Below are positions 50,916 to 59,529 of a stretch of 64,000 bases of DNA, piece by piece (position 1 is the stretch's first letter; each line of letters opens with the position of its first letter). This DNA is from JAITWN01 sp964437335 (GTDB taxonomy: Bacteria > Pseudomonadota > Gammaproteobacteria > SZUA-140). The notes under the pieces are model-generated. The model did no database searches. It was not told the origin of the DNA and saw only the letters and a list, made by a program, of their open reading frames with translations. The stretch lies in NCBI GenBank assembly GCA_964437335.1, contig CAYTGL010000003.1, positions 77,183 to 141,182 on the forward strand. The letters run 5' to 3'. A program made the position numbers and the translations under genes.

Positions 50916-52565
50916 ATGAAAAGCCTCGCGGTCCGTATCACCCTCGAATTGACCGTCCTGCTTTTCGTCCTGCTGCTGGTCGCGGGTTACTATATAAATG
51001 TGTTACCCGGCGGCCCGCCGTCCTGGCAATCGGCCTGGCTGCCGGCGCTGCTCGGCGGCGTCGTCGCCGGGTTGTGGCTGCATGTCAGGGTATCGGGACC
51101 GCTGGCGAAGCTCCGCGACGCGCTGTCGCTGGCCGGCGCGGGAGACCGCACGATGAAGTTTTCCGGGCAGGCGCGTGATGAGATCGGACAGACCGGGCAG
51201 GCATTCAACCGGATGCAGGAGCAACTGCTGATCTCCGAGACTCACATGCGAGCCGTGCTCGAATACCAGATACTGCACGATGCGCTGACCGGCCTGCCCA
51301 ACCGGACGCTGCTGATGGATCGGCTCGAGCAGGCAATTCTCACAGCCCGGCGCGATCACCGCCATTTCTCGCTGATGATCACCGACCTCGATCACTTCAA
51401 GGAAATCAACGACGCCCTCGGTCATCACTGCGGTGATATTATTCTGCAGCAGGCGGCGGAACGCATGAAGGCCGTGATACGCGGATCAGATACCGTCGCG
51501 CGCCTCGGCGGTGACGAATTCGCGTTCCTGCTGCCGACCGCCGACAGCCACCAGGCCCTGCGCATCGCGGGCAAGGTGTTGCCGGAGCTCGAGCGTCCCT
51601 ACGAGATCGAGGACCGGCGCTTCGCGCTCGGGGCGAGCATCGGTATCTCGATGTTTCCCGAGGATGGCGACGACAGCGCCACGCTGATGCGGCGAGCTGA
51701 TCTCGCAATGTATGCAGCCAAGCGGGACAATCGCGGGGCCGTCCTCTACAGCGATGATCTCGATCGCGACAGCCTGCAGTATCTGTCACTGAAAAATGAA
51801 CTGCGCGCGGCGATCGACAACGATCAGCTGGTGTTGTGTTATCAGCCGGTCATAGATCTGCAAAGCGGCAGTATCACCGGAGTCGAGGCACTGGCGCGCT
51901 GGCGTCATCCGACGCGCGGCATGCTGTATCCCGATGATTTCATCCCGCTCGCGGAGCGCACGGGTCTGATTCGTCCGCTGACCATGTGGGTCATGAAGAC
52001 CGCGGCGCAGCATGGGCAGGCCTGGTTCCGGCTTGGTATCGAGCTGCGCATCGCCGTCAATTTGTCCGTGCATAACCTTCATGATGCGGAATTGCCGCAA
52101 ACCATCGATGCGATACTCGGCAGCGGCAGCGCGCAACCGCTGCCGCTGCGGCTCGAGATCACCGAGACCGCGATCATGCCCGGTCCGTCCCATGCCCTCG
52201 AGGTCCTGAATCGCCTGAGCGCGCGCGGCGTGCGGATCTCGATCGATGATTTCGGCACCGGCTACTCCTCGCTGGCTTATCTGAAGCAGTTGCCGGTCGA
52301 CGAGATCAAGATCGACAAGTCTTTCGTGACCGGTATGGTCCATGACAGCGACGACGCGGTGATTGTCAGGTCGACGATCGATCTCGCCCACAATATCGGA
52401 TTGCGCGTGGTCGCCGAGGGCGTCGAGGATCAGGCGACCTATGACCTGCTGGCCGGCATGCACTGCGATTCCGTGCAGGGTTATTACGTGAGCCGTCCGA
52501 TCGAGGCCGGGGAATTGCTGGAATGGCTGGAGGGATCGGCGTGGGGCATGCGGGCGCAGGGATGA
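50916..52565 (+). CDS. Membrane-bound GGDEF-EAL cyclic di-GMP enzyme
   Basis: The 549-residue protein has two N-terminal membrane segments with a short periplasmic loop, a HAMP domain (about residues 55-105), a GGDEF domain with intact LGGDEFAF and an EAL domain with intact EALARWRHP, RLEITET and DDFGTGYSSLAYLKQL. Both synthesis and breakdown of cyclic di-GMP are therefore possible on paper. With no large sensory domain of its own, it may take signals from the anchored propeller encoded just upstream. Confidence 0.92.
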   Translation: MKSLAVRITLELTVLLFVLLLVAGYYINVLPGGPPSWQSAWLPALLGGVVAGLWLHVRVSGPLAKLRDALSLAGAGDRTMKFSGQARDEIGQTGQAFNRMQEQLLISETHMRAVLEYQILHDALTGLPNRTLLMDRLEQAILTARRDHRHFSLMITDLDHFKEINDALGHHCGDIILQQAAERMKAVIRGSDTVARLGGDEFAFLLPTADSHQALRIAGKVLPELERPYEIEDRRFALGASIGISMFPEDGDDSATLMRRADLAMYAAKRDNRGAVLYSDDLDRDSLQYLSLKNELRAAIDNDQLVLCYQPVIDLQSGSITGVEALARWRHPTRGMLYPDDFIPLAERTGLIRPLTMWVMKTAAQHGQAWFRLGIELRIAVNLSVHNLHDAELPQTIDAILGSGSAQPLPLRLEITETAIMPGPSHALEVLNRLSARGVRISIDDFGTGYSSLAYLKQLPVDEIKIDKSFVTGMVHDSDDAVIVRSTIDLAHNIGLRVVAEGVEDQATYDLLAGMHCDSVQGYYVSRPIEAGELLEWLEGSAWGMRAQG

Positions 52566-52593
52566 CCCCGCCGCTTGCTGCGCAGGCGGACGC

Positions 52594-53658
52594 CTACCTG
52601 TCGGCGGCGAAGCCTTCGTCCGGGCCAAGCCCTATCGGGCGGAAGACGTCGACCTTGCGGAAGAACTGGTCGACGACATAGATCCGACCGTCCTCGTCGA
52701 CATCGATCCCGGCCGGCAGCATGAAACTGCCTGGATGCCCGGAATGGCCACGTTGCCCGATGAACATCAGCAACTTGCCTTCCGGAGTGAAAATCTGGAA
52801 ATTCCCGAACGCTGTGTCTATGACGTAAACATTGCCGTCATGATCCGTCGCGATTCCGCGCGGCCGTGCGAACTGCCCGGGAAAGCGCCCGACGGAACCG
52901 AAGCTCGAGACGAAGCGGCCCTCGCTATCGAAGGTCTGGACCCGGAAATTCCCGCTGTCGATGACGTGCAGCAGGCCGTCACGCCCGGTCGCTGCCTGTA
53001 GTGGCAGATTGAAATTGCCGTCTTCCGGGCCTCGCGTCCCGATGCTGCTGCGGTACTCACCCGTTGCGCTGTCGAACACATGGATAGTGTGCGCATCGCT
53101 CTCGACCCCGCCGGTGTCGACGACATACAGGACACCGCCATCCGCGCTTATGGTAACGCTCGAGGGGCGTTGCAGTCGCCCGTCATCGCCGATCGAGCGC
53201 AGGAAACCGCCCTCCGCATCGTAGACCATGACGCGCTGCGCGGTGATGTCTGCGACATAGAGCGTGCCGTCGTCGGCGACGTCGAGACCGAGGGGCTTGG
53301 CCAGTCGCCCCGGTTTTTCCTTGCCGATCTCGAAGAAGCGGCGGCCGGGGATGTCGAACACCATGACCGCGCGCTGCACGCTGTCGCTGACATAGACGCG
53401 ACCCTTGTTGGTCGCAACATCGTACGGTTTGACCAGACCCTTGACCTTGCGCGAGCTGCCGACGGCGAAATCCTTGAAGCGCATGCCGCGGTCGTAGGTC
53501 TCGACATCGCTGTTGTAGAGCAGGGTGCGTTCGTAGACGAAGCGCGCCTCATCGGGCGGCGGCGGATAGACCGGTGGCGTGAATTCCCTGGGGGCAGGCC
53601 CCGAGGTGCAGGCGCTTAGCAATAGCAGCCATGCGAGGACGAACGCAAGCCGGATCAT
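52594..53658 (-). CDS. NHL-type beta-propeller lipoprotein
   Basis: The 354-residue protein has a lipobox (LLSAC), the opening VYPPPPDEARFVYERTLLYNSD and blades such as KPYDVATNKGRVYVSDSVQRAVMVFD, KPLGLDVADDGTLYVADITAQRVMVYD, RPRGIATDHDGNVYVIDTAFGNFQIF and LPAGIDVDEDGRIYVVDQFFRKVDVF. It is a paralogue of the NHL lipoproteins of the main cytochrome cluster, especially the one at 25764. Its start overlaps the pentahaem cytochrome stop (ATGA), again a tight NHL-cytochrome pair, though with the gene order reversed. Confidence 0.85.
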   Translation of the reverse strand: MIRLAFVLAWLLLLSACTSGPAPREFTPPVYPPPPDEARFVYERTLLYNSDVETYDRGMRFKDFAVGSSRKVKGLVKPYDVATNKGRVYVSDSVQRAVMVFDIPGRRFFEIGKEKPGRLAKPLGLDVADDGTLYVADITAQRVMVYDAEGGFLRSIGDDGRLQRPSSVTISADGGVLYVVDTGGVESDAHTIHVFDSATGEYRSSIGTRGPEDGNFNLPLQAATGRDGLLHVIDSGNFRVQTFDSEGRFVSSFGSVGRFPGQFARPRGIATDHDGNVYVIDTAFGNFQIFTPEGKLLMFIGQRGHSGHPGSFMLPAGIDVDEDGRIYVVDQFFRKVDVFRPIGLGPDEGFAADR

Positions 53659-54440
53659 TTGATATGGCAGGTCTCGCACAAGCGGTCGGCGCGCTCCCGG
53701 AGCAGCAATGTAATGTCGGGATTGTGCACGTTGTGGCAGGTCGCGCACTCGACCTGGCCGTCGTAGAGCTTCACGCCGTTTTCGAAGCCGTATGGGGTCT
53801 CGGGAGCGCGGAAGTCCGGATCGCGGTGGTTGAGTCCGGCATAGGTCATCGAGATCGGATGATCGTTGGTCAGGTCGGTGTCGAGATGCTTGATCGCGAT
53901 CCTGTGGGCAATCGACCCGTTATGACAACGGCCGCAGCTCCACAGGTCATTCGCTCCGTGGATGCGCAGATGCAAGGCGGCGTCACGACTGTTGCGCCAG
54001 GTATTCGGCTGGAACACCGTCATATCGACGGCCATCGTGCCATCGTGACAGGACAGGCACAGCAGGCTGATCGCGCTCGGGGTTCTGACCTTGTTATCGA
54101 GGGTATTGCTGTCGTAGAGCTTGTAGGCGCCGAGCGCGGGGACGAAGCGGTTCCAGCCCGGGATGCCGCCGAAATCCGCGCTGTCCTCGCCTTCCTTGTC
54201 CGGCGGTATGTGACAGTAAACGCAGGAATTGCCATAATTCGAGAACGCGAGCCCGCCCATTGCCGCGACGCCGGCGCGCGCATTGAGGCCGCTGAAGTCA
54301 TGCTTGGTGCCGAGAATCGTTCCGCCGCCCGCGAAGGCGGTCGCCGTCGCCGAGGCGAATGCGAGGGCCAGCACGAACAAGGTCAGCGAATCTCGCTGTC
54401 TGCGGCCCGGGTGCGCCCGTTTCTTGTCTGGATGCTGCAT
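53655..54440 (-). CDS. Pentahaem c-type cytochrome
   Basis: The 261-residue precursor has a signal peptide (SLTLFVLALAFASATATAFAG) and five haem sites: CVYCH, CLSCH, CGRCH, CATCH and CETCH. Its design (KHDFSG, a CHIPP site, GWNRF, LLCLSCHDGT, DHPISM, ECATCHNVHNP) matches the tetrahaem protein at 17618 and the N-terminal part of the 11-haem protein, with one extra CGRCH site. AGGAA precedes ATG 54440; an in-frame extension to 54548 lacks a signal peptide. It is the first gene of a two-gene operon with the NHL lipoprotein. Confidence 0.9.
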   Translation of the reverse strand: MQHPDKKRAHPGRRQRDSLTLFVLALAFASATATAFAGGGTILGTKHDFSGLNARAGVAAMGGLAFSNYGNSCVYCHIPPDKEGEDSADFGGIPGWNRFVPALGAYKLYDSNTLDNKVRTPSAISLLCLSCHDGTMAVDMTVFQPNTWRNSRDAALHLRIHGANDLWSCGRCHNGSIAHRIAIKHLDTDLTNDHPISMTYAGLNHRDPDFRAPETPYGFENGVKLYDGQVECATCHNVHNPDITLLLRERADRLCETCHIK

Positions 54441-54471
54441 CGGTTCCTGGCTCTGATGACCGCTCCGGATC

Positions 54472-54477
54472 ATTATA
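54472..54477 (-). promoter_or_regulatory. TATAAT -10 element for the pentahaem cytochrome gene
   Basis: The minus strand reads TATAAT here, 32 bases before the ATG at 54440. The matching -35 region is a poor T-run. A direct repeat TTGCATC-AGG-TTTGCATC lies immediately upstream and could be an operator. Confidence 0.45.
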
Positions 54478-54559
54478 GATGCAAACCTGATGCAAAAAAA
54501 TCCAAATCCGGCTATCTTTGGTCCCAAGACCGTATACCGTGTCAGCACCGACTGTATCC

Positions 54560-55687
54560 ATGGGTTCCTGTCCAGCGCTCATTCTCCCGTCCCGCCTGCT
54601 CGCCGTCGTTTTTGGCTGTCTGTTCAGCAGCCTGCCGGCCTTCGCCGGCGACGCGTCCTGGACCGCTGAAGAACTCTTCGTCAAGCATTGCGCCGCTTGT
54701 CACGGAGAGCGGGGCGACGGGCAGAGCCGTGCCCGGTCAGGGTTGAATCCGCCGCCGAGGAATTTCACCTCGGAGCAGGCGCGTGCCGATCTCGACCGGG
54801 ACAGGATGATCCGCTCAGTGACCGGAGGGCGGCCCGGCACCGCGATGGTCGGCTGGGAGGGGCGGCTCAGCAGTGAACAGATCGCCGCAATCGTCGATTA
54901 CATACGCGCCAGATTCATGCATCTCGGGGATGCCACGCCAGTGGCGCAGGCCGCCGTGGCCAACGACGGCGGCCGGAGTTCGGGACGCGCGCTCTACAAG
55001 CAGAATTGCGCCGCCTGCCATGGAGATCAGGGGACAGGCGCGACCTGGACCATGAGCAGCCTCAATCCACCACCGCGGGATTTCACGCGCGAGGTATTGT
55101 CGCGCGAGCGCATGATCGATTCGGTGACCCGGGGGCGGCCCGGCACCGCGATGATGGCCTTCCGTTCACGACTCAGCGCGACCGAGATCGGCGCCATTGT
55201 CGATTTCATTCGAGATGAATTCATGATAGCCGGTGATACGCCCGGGCAGGCGTCTGCGCCGGTCATGCCGCATGCTGCGCTGCCCGCCCCCATTCAGGAG
55301 CGTTCCGCCGGTATCACCGTGGCCGACATGACATTGCCGTTTCCAGGGGGATTGCGCGGCGATCCGGTCAGCGGCGGTGATTTTTACATGGAAAACTGCC
55401 ATGTCTGTCATGGCAGGGACGGCGACGGCCGGGGCCCCCGCTCCTCGTTCATCCGGCCGTCGCCGCGTGATTTCCTGTCGGAGGAGTCGCGGCGCGCGCT
55501 GAATCGTCCCGCCCTGTACAAGGCGATATCAGCTGGCATGCGCGGTACCGTGATGCCGGCCTGGCGCACCGTACTCAGTGAGCAGGAGATCGCCGATGTC
55601 GCGGAATTCGTGTTCCAGGCCTATATACATACTGAAAGCGAGCGATCGCTGCTGCTCGACTCAGCAAAAAAAAAAGCGATGAACTGA
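54560..55687 (+). CDS. Triple cytochrome c domain protein (N-terminal frame)
   Basis: The 375-residue precursor has a signal peptide (ILPSRLLAVVFGCLFSSLPAFAG) and three class I cytochrome c domains with CAACHGERGDG, CAACHGDQGTG and CHVCHGRDGDG. Domains 1 and 2 are near copies (SGLNPPPRNFT/SSLNPPPRDFT, then RPGTAM) with methionine ligands available. It ends ...SAKKKAMN directly after a run of ten adenines. The next frame continues with further cytochrome c domains but has no signal peptide, so the two are probably one six-haem protein split by one base. It is divergent from the pentahaem cytochrome gene. In-frame start 54518 is an alternative. Confidence 0.85.
   Translation: MGSCPALILPSRLLAVVFGCLFSSLPAFAGDASWTAEELFVKHCAACHGERGDGQSRARSGLNPPPRNFTSEQARADLDRDRMIRSVTGGRPGTAMVGWEGRLSSEQIAAIVDYIRARFMHLGDATPVAQAAVANDGGRSSGRALYKQNCAACHGDQGTGATWTMSSLNPPPRDFTREVLSRERMIDSVTRGRPGTAMMAFRSRLSATEIGAIVDFIRDEFMIAGDTPGQASAPVMPHAALPAPIQERSAGITVADMTLPFPGGLRGDPVSGGDFYMENCHVCHGRDGDGRGPRSSFIRPSPRDFLSEESRRALNRPALYKAISAGMRGTVMPAWRTVLSEQEIADVAEFVFQAYIHTESERSLLLDSAKKKAMN
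55666..55675 (+). other. Ten-adenine run at a frame junction
   Basis: Ten consecutive A residues lie near the 3' end of the first trihaem frame. Adding one A puts the downstream trihaem frame in phase, giving ...SAKKKSDELTLGGVLPDAP and continuing into CWFCHGYNGDG. Candidate explanations are transcriptional slippage, phase variation, or a sequencing or assembly error. Confidence 0.75.
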
Positions 55688-55698
55688 CGCTGGGCGGC

Positions 55699-56652
55699 GT
55701 GCTCCCGGACGCGCCCGATACCGACAGCCGGGATCCCGATGGACTCGATTCTGATAACCTGATACCTGATCGGGGCAGGCAGGTCTATAACTATCATTGC
55801 TGGTTCTGTCACGGTTACAACGGCGATGGCCGTACCGTCGCGAGCCGCTTTCTCGATCCGCCGCCGCGTGCGTTCACCGCGCTCGAGTCGGGTGAACTCA
55901 CCCGTGAGGAGATGATTGATACGGTGATGCATGGGCGTGCGGGGACCGCGATGCAGGCCTTTGCCGGCATACTTTCGCCCGAAGAAATCGAGGAGGTGGT
56001 TGTGTTTGTCACTCGCGCCTTCATCGAGGGCAGCTTGCCGAATACCCGCTATCACATCCCGGAAAATGGTTGGGACGATCACGAGCGTTATCGCGATGCG
56101 TTTCCGTTCGCTCTCGGCGTGCTCGCGCTCGATACGCCGGACGTCGAATTGTCGCAATCAGAACGCCGCGGCAAGCGCCTGTTCATGACTTCGTGCATCA
56201 CCTGCCATGACCATGGCAGGCTGCACGATGATCGCACGCTGTGGGAGCCGCGTGCGGTGTCCTTCCCGCGCGGCGGCTATTCACATCGCGAAGGACAGGC
56301 GACCGACACCGAAACCGGAGCGACGCCTTACGCCCGCCATGAACAGGCGCCGGTCCTGGTGGAGCCGACATTGCGTGAACGTCGTGGCGAGGCCCTGTTC
56401 CAGGAGAATTGCGCATTCTGCCATGCACCAGACGGGACCGGCCGGCACTGGATTGGCAGTTTCCTCGAGCCGCGCCCGCGCGATCTCACCGACAGCGGGG
56501 CGATGCACGGCATGACGTCGTTGCGGCTTCGGGAAGCGATCAGCGACGGCGTCGCGGGCACCAGCATGCCGGCCTGGAAAACGGTTTTCGATGAGCGCCA
56601 GATCGATGATGTCGCTGCCTATGTCGAGAAGGTATTCCTCCGGCGGCAGTGA
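55699..56652 (+). CDS. Triple cytochrome c region (C-terminal frame, no signal peptide)
   Basis: The frame encodes 317 residues with three haem sites: CWFCHGYNGDG, CITCHDHGRLH and CAFCHAPDGTG. The first and third lie in class I cytochrome domains resembling those of the upstream frame (FLDPPPRAFTALESGEL, GRAGTAMQAFAGILSPEEIEEV). The given GTG start has no ribosome site and no signal peptide, although haem attachment needs export. The open frame extends back to the ten-adenine run at 55666-55675, so this is best read as the second half of a six-haem protein made by slippage or restored by one extra base. Confidence 0.75.
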   Translation: MLPDAPDTDSRDPDGLDSDNLIPDRGRQVYNYHCWFCHGYNGDGRTVASRFLDPPPRAFTALESGELTREEMIDTVMHGRAGTAMQAFAGILSPEEIEEVVVFVTRAFIEGSLPNTRYHIPENGWDDHERYRDAFPFALGVLALDTPDVELSQSERRGKRLFMTSCITCHDHGRLHDDRTLWEPRAVSFPRGGYSHREGQATDTETGATPYARHEQAPVLVEPTLRERRGEALFQENCAFCHAPDGTGRHWIGSFLEPRPRDLTDSGAMHGMTSLRLREAISDGVAGTSMPAWKTVFDERQIDDVAAYVEKVFLRRQ

Positions 56653-56705
56653 TGCCGGTGGACCCGGCGTCAGCCTGTGCGGGACAGGCTCCAAACTTGC
56701 ATATC

Positions 56706-56714
56706 TGTTATATT
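56706..56714 (+). promoter_or_regulatory. Extended -10 element before argC
   Basis: TGT-TATATT fits the TGn extended -10 form, 55 bases before the argC start. No good -35 element is seen, as is common for this promoter type. Confidence 0.4.
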
Positions 56715-56769
56715 GTGAGCACTTTTTCAGTCTGCTCGGACCGCAACAACGGCATCGAAGAACGGCATC

Positions 56770-57819
56770 ATGGCAAGCAGCGCAATCAGGGCGGGCGTGG
56801 TCGGAGGCACCGGTTATACCGGAGTTGAACTGATGCGCCTGCTGGCGGGACATCCCGGGGTCGAACTGACCGTCGTGACCTCGCGCGAGCAGGCAGGCAA
56901 ACCGGTCGCGGACCTGTTCCAGAATCTGCGCGGTCAGGTTGACCTCGAGTTCAGCGCGCCCGGTGACGCCGCACTCGGACGCTGTAATGTGGTATTTTTC
57001 GCGACCCCGAACGGAACCGCAATGACGATGGCCCCTGGACTGCTGTCGGCTGGCGTGAGGGTCATCGACCTGTCTGCCGATTTCCGCCTCAAGGATCCGG
57101 AGGAATGGCGTGAGTGGTACGGCCTTGCGCATGCGTGCCCCGACCTGCTCGACGAAGCGGTGTACGGATTGCCCGAAGTCAATCGCCGCGCCTTGCGCGG
57201 CGCCCGGCTCGTTGCGAACCCCGGCTGTTATCCGACGGCTGTACAGCTCGGCTTCCTGCCGCTGATCGAACAGGGGCTGGTCGATGGCGGCCGGCTGATC
57301 GCCGACGCGAAGTCCGGCGTCAGCGGTGCCGGTCGCCGCGTCGAAACGGGTTTCCTGTACAGCGAGGTCAATGAGAGTTTCAAGGCCTATGGCGTTGACG
57401 GCCATCGTCATCTGCCGGAGATTCGCCAAGGATTGAAAGCAGCAAGCCAAGTTCCGATCGGACTGACCTTCGTCCCGCATCTGGTCCCGATGACGCGCGG
57501 CATCCAGGCGACCTTGTATGGTGAATTGGTCAACGATGTTTCGGTCGCGGAGCTGCATGATCATTACCGCTCGCGGTATGCGGGCGAGCCCTTCGTCGAT
57601 GTCATGGCACCCGGCATGACGCCCGAGACCCGCAGCGTCAGGGGCAGTAACCTGTGTCGTATCGCGGTGTTTCGTCCCCGAGGGAGCAAGACCGTCGTCA
57701 TACTCTCGGTGATCGACAACCTGGTCAAGGGCGCGGCGGGACAGGCGATTCAAAATTTCAATATCATGTTCGGGCTCGAGGAGACGGCCGGTCTGGGCGG
57801 GATGGCGTTGCTGCCATGA
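56770..57819 (+). CDS. argC: N-acetyl-gamma-glutamyl-phosphate reductase
   Basis: ArgC reduces N-acetylglutamyl phosphate to the semialdehyde in arginine synthesis. The 349-residue protein has the NADP-binding GVVGGTGYTGVELMRLL, the catalytic Cys153 in ANPGCYPTA, the His of VDGHRHLPEI and the FVPHLVPMTRGI motif. It is the long (type 1) form. No other arg genes are adjacent. Confidence 0.95.
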   Translation: MASSAIRAGVVGGTGYTGVELMRLLAGHPGVELTVVTSREQAGKPVADLFQNLRGQVDLEFSAPGDAALGRCNVVFFATPNGTAMTMAPGLLSAGVRVIDLSADFRLKDPEEWREWYGLAHACPDLLDEAVYGLPEVNRRALRGARLVANPGCYPTAVQLGFLPLIEQGLVDGGRLIADAKSGVSGAGRRVETGFLYSEVNESFKAYGVDGHRHLPEIRQGLKAASQVPIGLTFVPHLVPMTRGIQATLYGELVNDVSVAELHDHYRSRYAGEPFVDVMAPGMTPETRSVRGSNLCRIAVFRPRGSKTVVILSVIDNLVKGAAGQAIQNFNIMFGLEETAGLGGMALLP

Positions 57820-57853
57820 AGATGGTCACGGTCCGCGCCTGTCGGGGCTGCCG

Positions 57854-58585
57854 ATGACAGACAGGAAATCCACCCATATCATCGTCAGGTCGCGTCATCC
57901 CTGGATAAAGCGGGCCTTGCTGCTCGTGGTGGCGCTGGCCATCGTCGGAAGCGGCTGGCTGCTGTTCGAATACGGACGCATGCGGGCGGGATTCGATGGG
58001 CTCGAGGCGAGACAGAACTACAACGCGCTCGAGGGCCAGATCGTGGCATTGAAATCGGAAAACAGCCGACTCGGGGCCCAGATCACCATGCTTGAACAGG
58101 CAGCTGGGATCGATCAGCGGGCCTATGACGAAGTCAGCCGCAGCCTGTCGGATCTTCAGAATGAGCTGCTTGAGGTACGGCAGGAAGTCGAGTTCTATCG
58201 CGGCATCGTCAACGCCGAGGATGCGGGCGTCTCCGGCCTCAAGATTCAGGCCCTGAAACTCCGCCAGGATGCCGAATCCCGTAACTACTATTTTCGCCTG
58301 ATCCTGAGCCAGCTTGCGACGACTAATGCCCGGATCAGCGGTCACGCGGAACTTGCTGTCAGCGGCGTCATCAACGGAAGCCAGGTCGAACTGACGCATC
58401 AGGAACTGTCCGGCGGAGACGCGACGGCCCTGCCGTTCAACCTGCGGGATTTTCAGGAACTCAGGGGGATCATCATGCTGCCTGCGGGATTTGTTCCCTT
58501 GCGTCTGATGCTGAAGGTGACCCCCGGCGCCAATTCCGCTGCGCCGCTGGAGCGAAGCTTTGCCTGGGCCGATCTTGTTTCCTAG
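57854..58585 (+). CDS. Membrane-anchored coiled-coil protein (DUF6776-like)
   Basis: The 243-residue product has one N-terminal membrane helix (ALLLVVALAIVGSGWLLFEYG), a coiled coil of about 100 residues (YNALEGQIVALKSENSRLGAQITMLEQ ... DLQNELLEVRQEVEFYRGIV) and a beta-rich C-terminal part (KLRQDAESRNYYFRLILSQL, HAELAVSGVINGSQVEL). This pattern recurs in gammaproteobacteria upstream of bactofilin and erpA. No enzymatic motif is seen. It probably acts in the periplasm with the envelope or the bactofilin scaffold. Confidence 0.75.
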   Translation: MTDRKSTHIIVRSRHPWIKRALLLVVALAIVGSGWLLFEYGRMRAGFDGLEARQNYNALEGQIVALKSENSRLGAQITMLEQAAGIDQRAYDEVSRSLSDLQNELLEVRQEVEFYRGIVNAEDAGVSGLKIQALKLRQDAESRNYYFRLILSQLATTNARISGHAELAVSGVINGSQVELTHQELSGGDATALPFNLRDFQELRGIIMLPAGFVPLRLMLKVTPGANSAAPLERSFAWADLVS

Positions 58586-58600
58586 ACGGAGGATGACCGG

Positions 58601-59041
58601 ATGTGGAGTGGAAACAGAAAGCACAAGACCGAGCGGCTCGACACGCTGATCGGCTATGAGACCGAGATACGCGGGGACATCGTCTTCGGCGGCGGCCTGC
58701 ATATCGACGGCAACGTCAAGGGTAATGTCGTTGCGAGAAATGATGGCGTAACCTCGCTGATGCTGAGTGAGCGCGGATCAGTCGAAGGCGAAGTGCGCGT
58801 CCCGCACGTCGTCGTCAACGGTCTCGTCGTCGGCGATATCTTTGCGATCGAGTCCGTGGAACTGGCCCAGCACGCGCGTATCACCGGCAATGTCTATTAC
58901 AACCGGATCGAGATCGCGATGGGCGCCGAGGTCAATGGCAAACTGATCCACCTCGAAGAGGCCGGAGTGCCGGCCGCGCCGCCCGGACAGGTAATTCCAC
59001 CGCTCGGCCATCCCGGTGAACAGTCCGGAGAACATACTTGA
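58601..59041 (+). CDS. Bactofilin (polymer-forming cytoskeletal protein)
   Basis: The 146-residue protein has the bactofilin right-handed beta-helix: DTLIGYETEIRGDIVFGGGLHIDGNVKGNVVA, SLMLSERGSVEGEVRVPHVVVNGLVVGDIFA and ELAQHARITGNVYYNRIEIAMGAEVNGKLIH, with flexible ends rich in charged residues and proline. Bactofilins form membrane-associated filaments that place cell-wall enzymes; the M23 peptidase encoded further downstream would be a typical client. It lies 15 bases after the coiled-coil gene. Confidence 0.9.
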   Translation: MWSGNRKHKTERLDTLIGYETEIRGDIVFGGGLHIDGNVKGNVVARNDGVTSLMLSERGSVEGEVRVPHVVVNGLVVGDIFAIESVELAQHARITGNVYYNRIEIAMGAEVNGKLIHLEEAGVPAAPPGQVIPPLGHPGEQSGEHT

Positions 59042-59066
59042 TTGTTTTACTCGGGATCACTATAAT
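59038..59066 (+). promoter_or_regulatory. Sigma70 promoter for erpA
   Basis: TTGATT at 59038-59043 and TATAAT at 59061-59066 are 17 bases apart, giving a near-consensus promoter 31 bases before the erpA start. The -35 element overlaps the last bases of the bactofilin gene. Confidence 0.75.
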
Positions 59067-59096
59067 TAACCCTAACTGATGTAAGGAGAATAGTGC

Positions 59097-59465
59097 ATGA
59101 ACCTCGCAGCCGAGAAGACCACGAACGAACCGCTTCCCCCGACACTGATCTTCACCGACGCCGCCGCTACAAAAGTAAAGTCGCTGATCGATGAGGAAAA
59201 CAACGATGCACTGAAGCTGCGGGTATTCATCTCGGGCGGTGGTTGCTCTGGCTTCCAGTATGGCTTTACGTTCGACGAGGCGGTCAACGACGGCGATTCG
59301 GTCATCGAAAACGGCGGCGTGAAGCTGCTTGTCGATCCGATGAGCTTTCAGTATCTGGTAGGTGCCGAAATCGACTACTCCGAAGGCCTTGAGGGCGCCC
59401 ATTTCGTCATTCGCAATCCCAATGCGACGACGACCTGCGGCTGCGGATCCTCGTTCAGCGCCTGA
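59097..59465 (+). CDS. erpA: A-type iron-sulfur carrier ErpA
   Basis: ErpA delivers [4Fe-4S] clusters to apoproteins, including isoprenoid enzymes. The 122-residue protein has the three ligand cysteines Cys50 (GGGCSGFQYGFTFD), Cys114 and Cys116 (TTCGCGSSFSA). TAAGGAG lies about eight bases before the ATG, and a near-consensus promoter sits just upstream, so it should be well expressed. Confidence 0.95.
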   Translation: MNLAAEKTTNEPLPPTLIFTDAAATKVKSLIDEENNDALKLRVFISGGGCSGFQYGFTFDEAVNDGDSVIENGGVKLLVDPMSFQYLVGAEIDYSEGLEGAHFVIRNPNATTTCGCGSSFSA

Positions 59466-59529
59466 CGCCTCTCTCTGTTCGGCCGGGCGCAATCGCGCCT
59501 GCTTCGACGTCCCGTATCATGTTCCTTTA

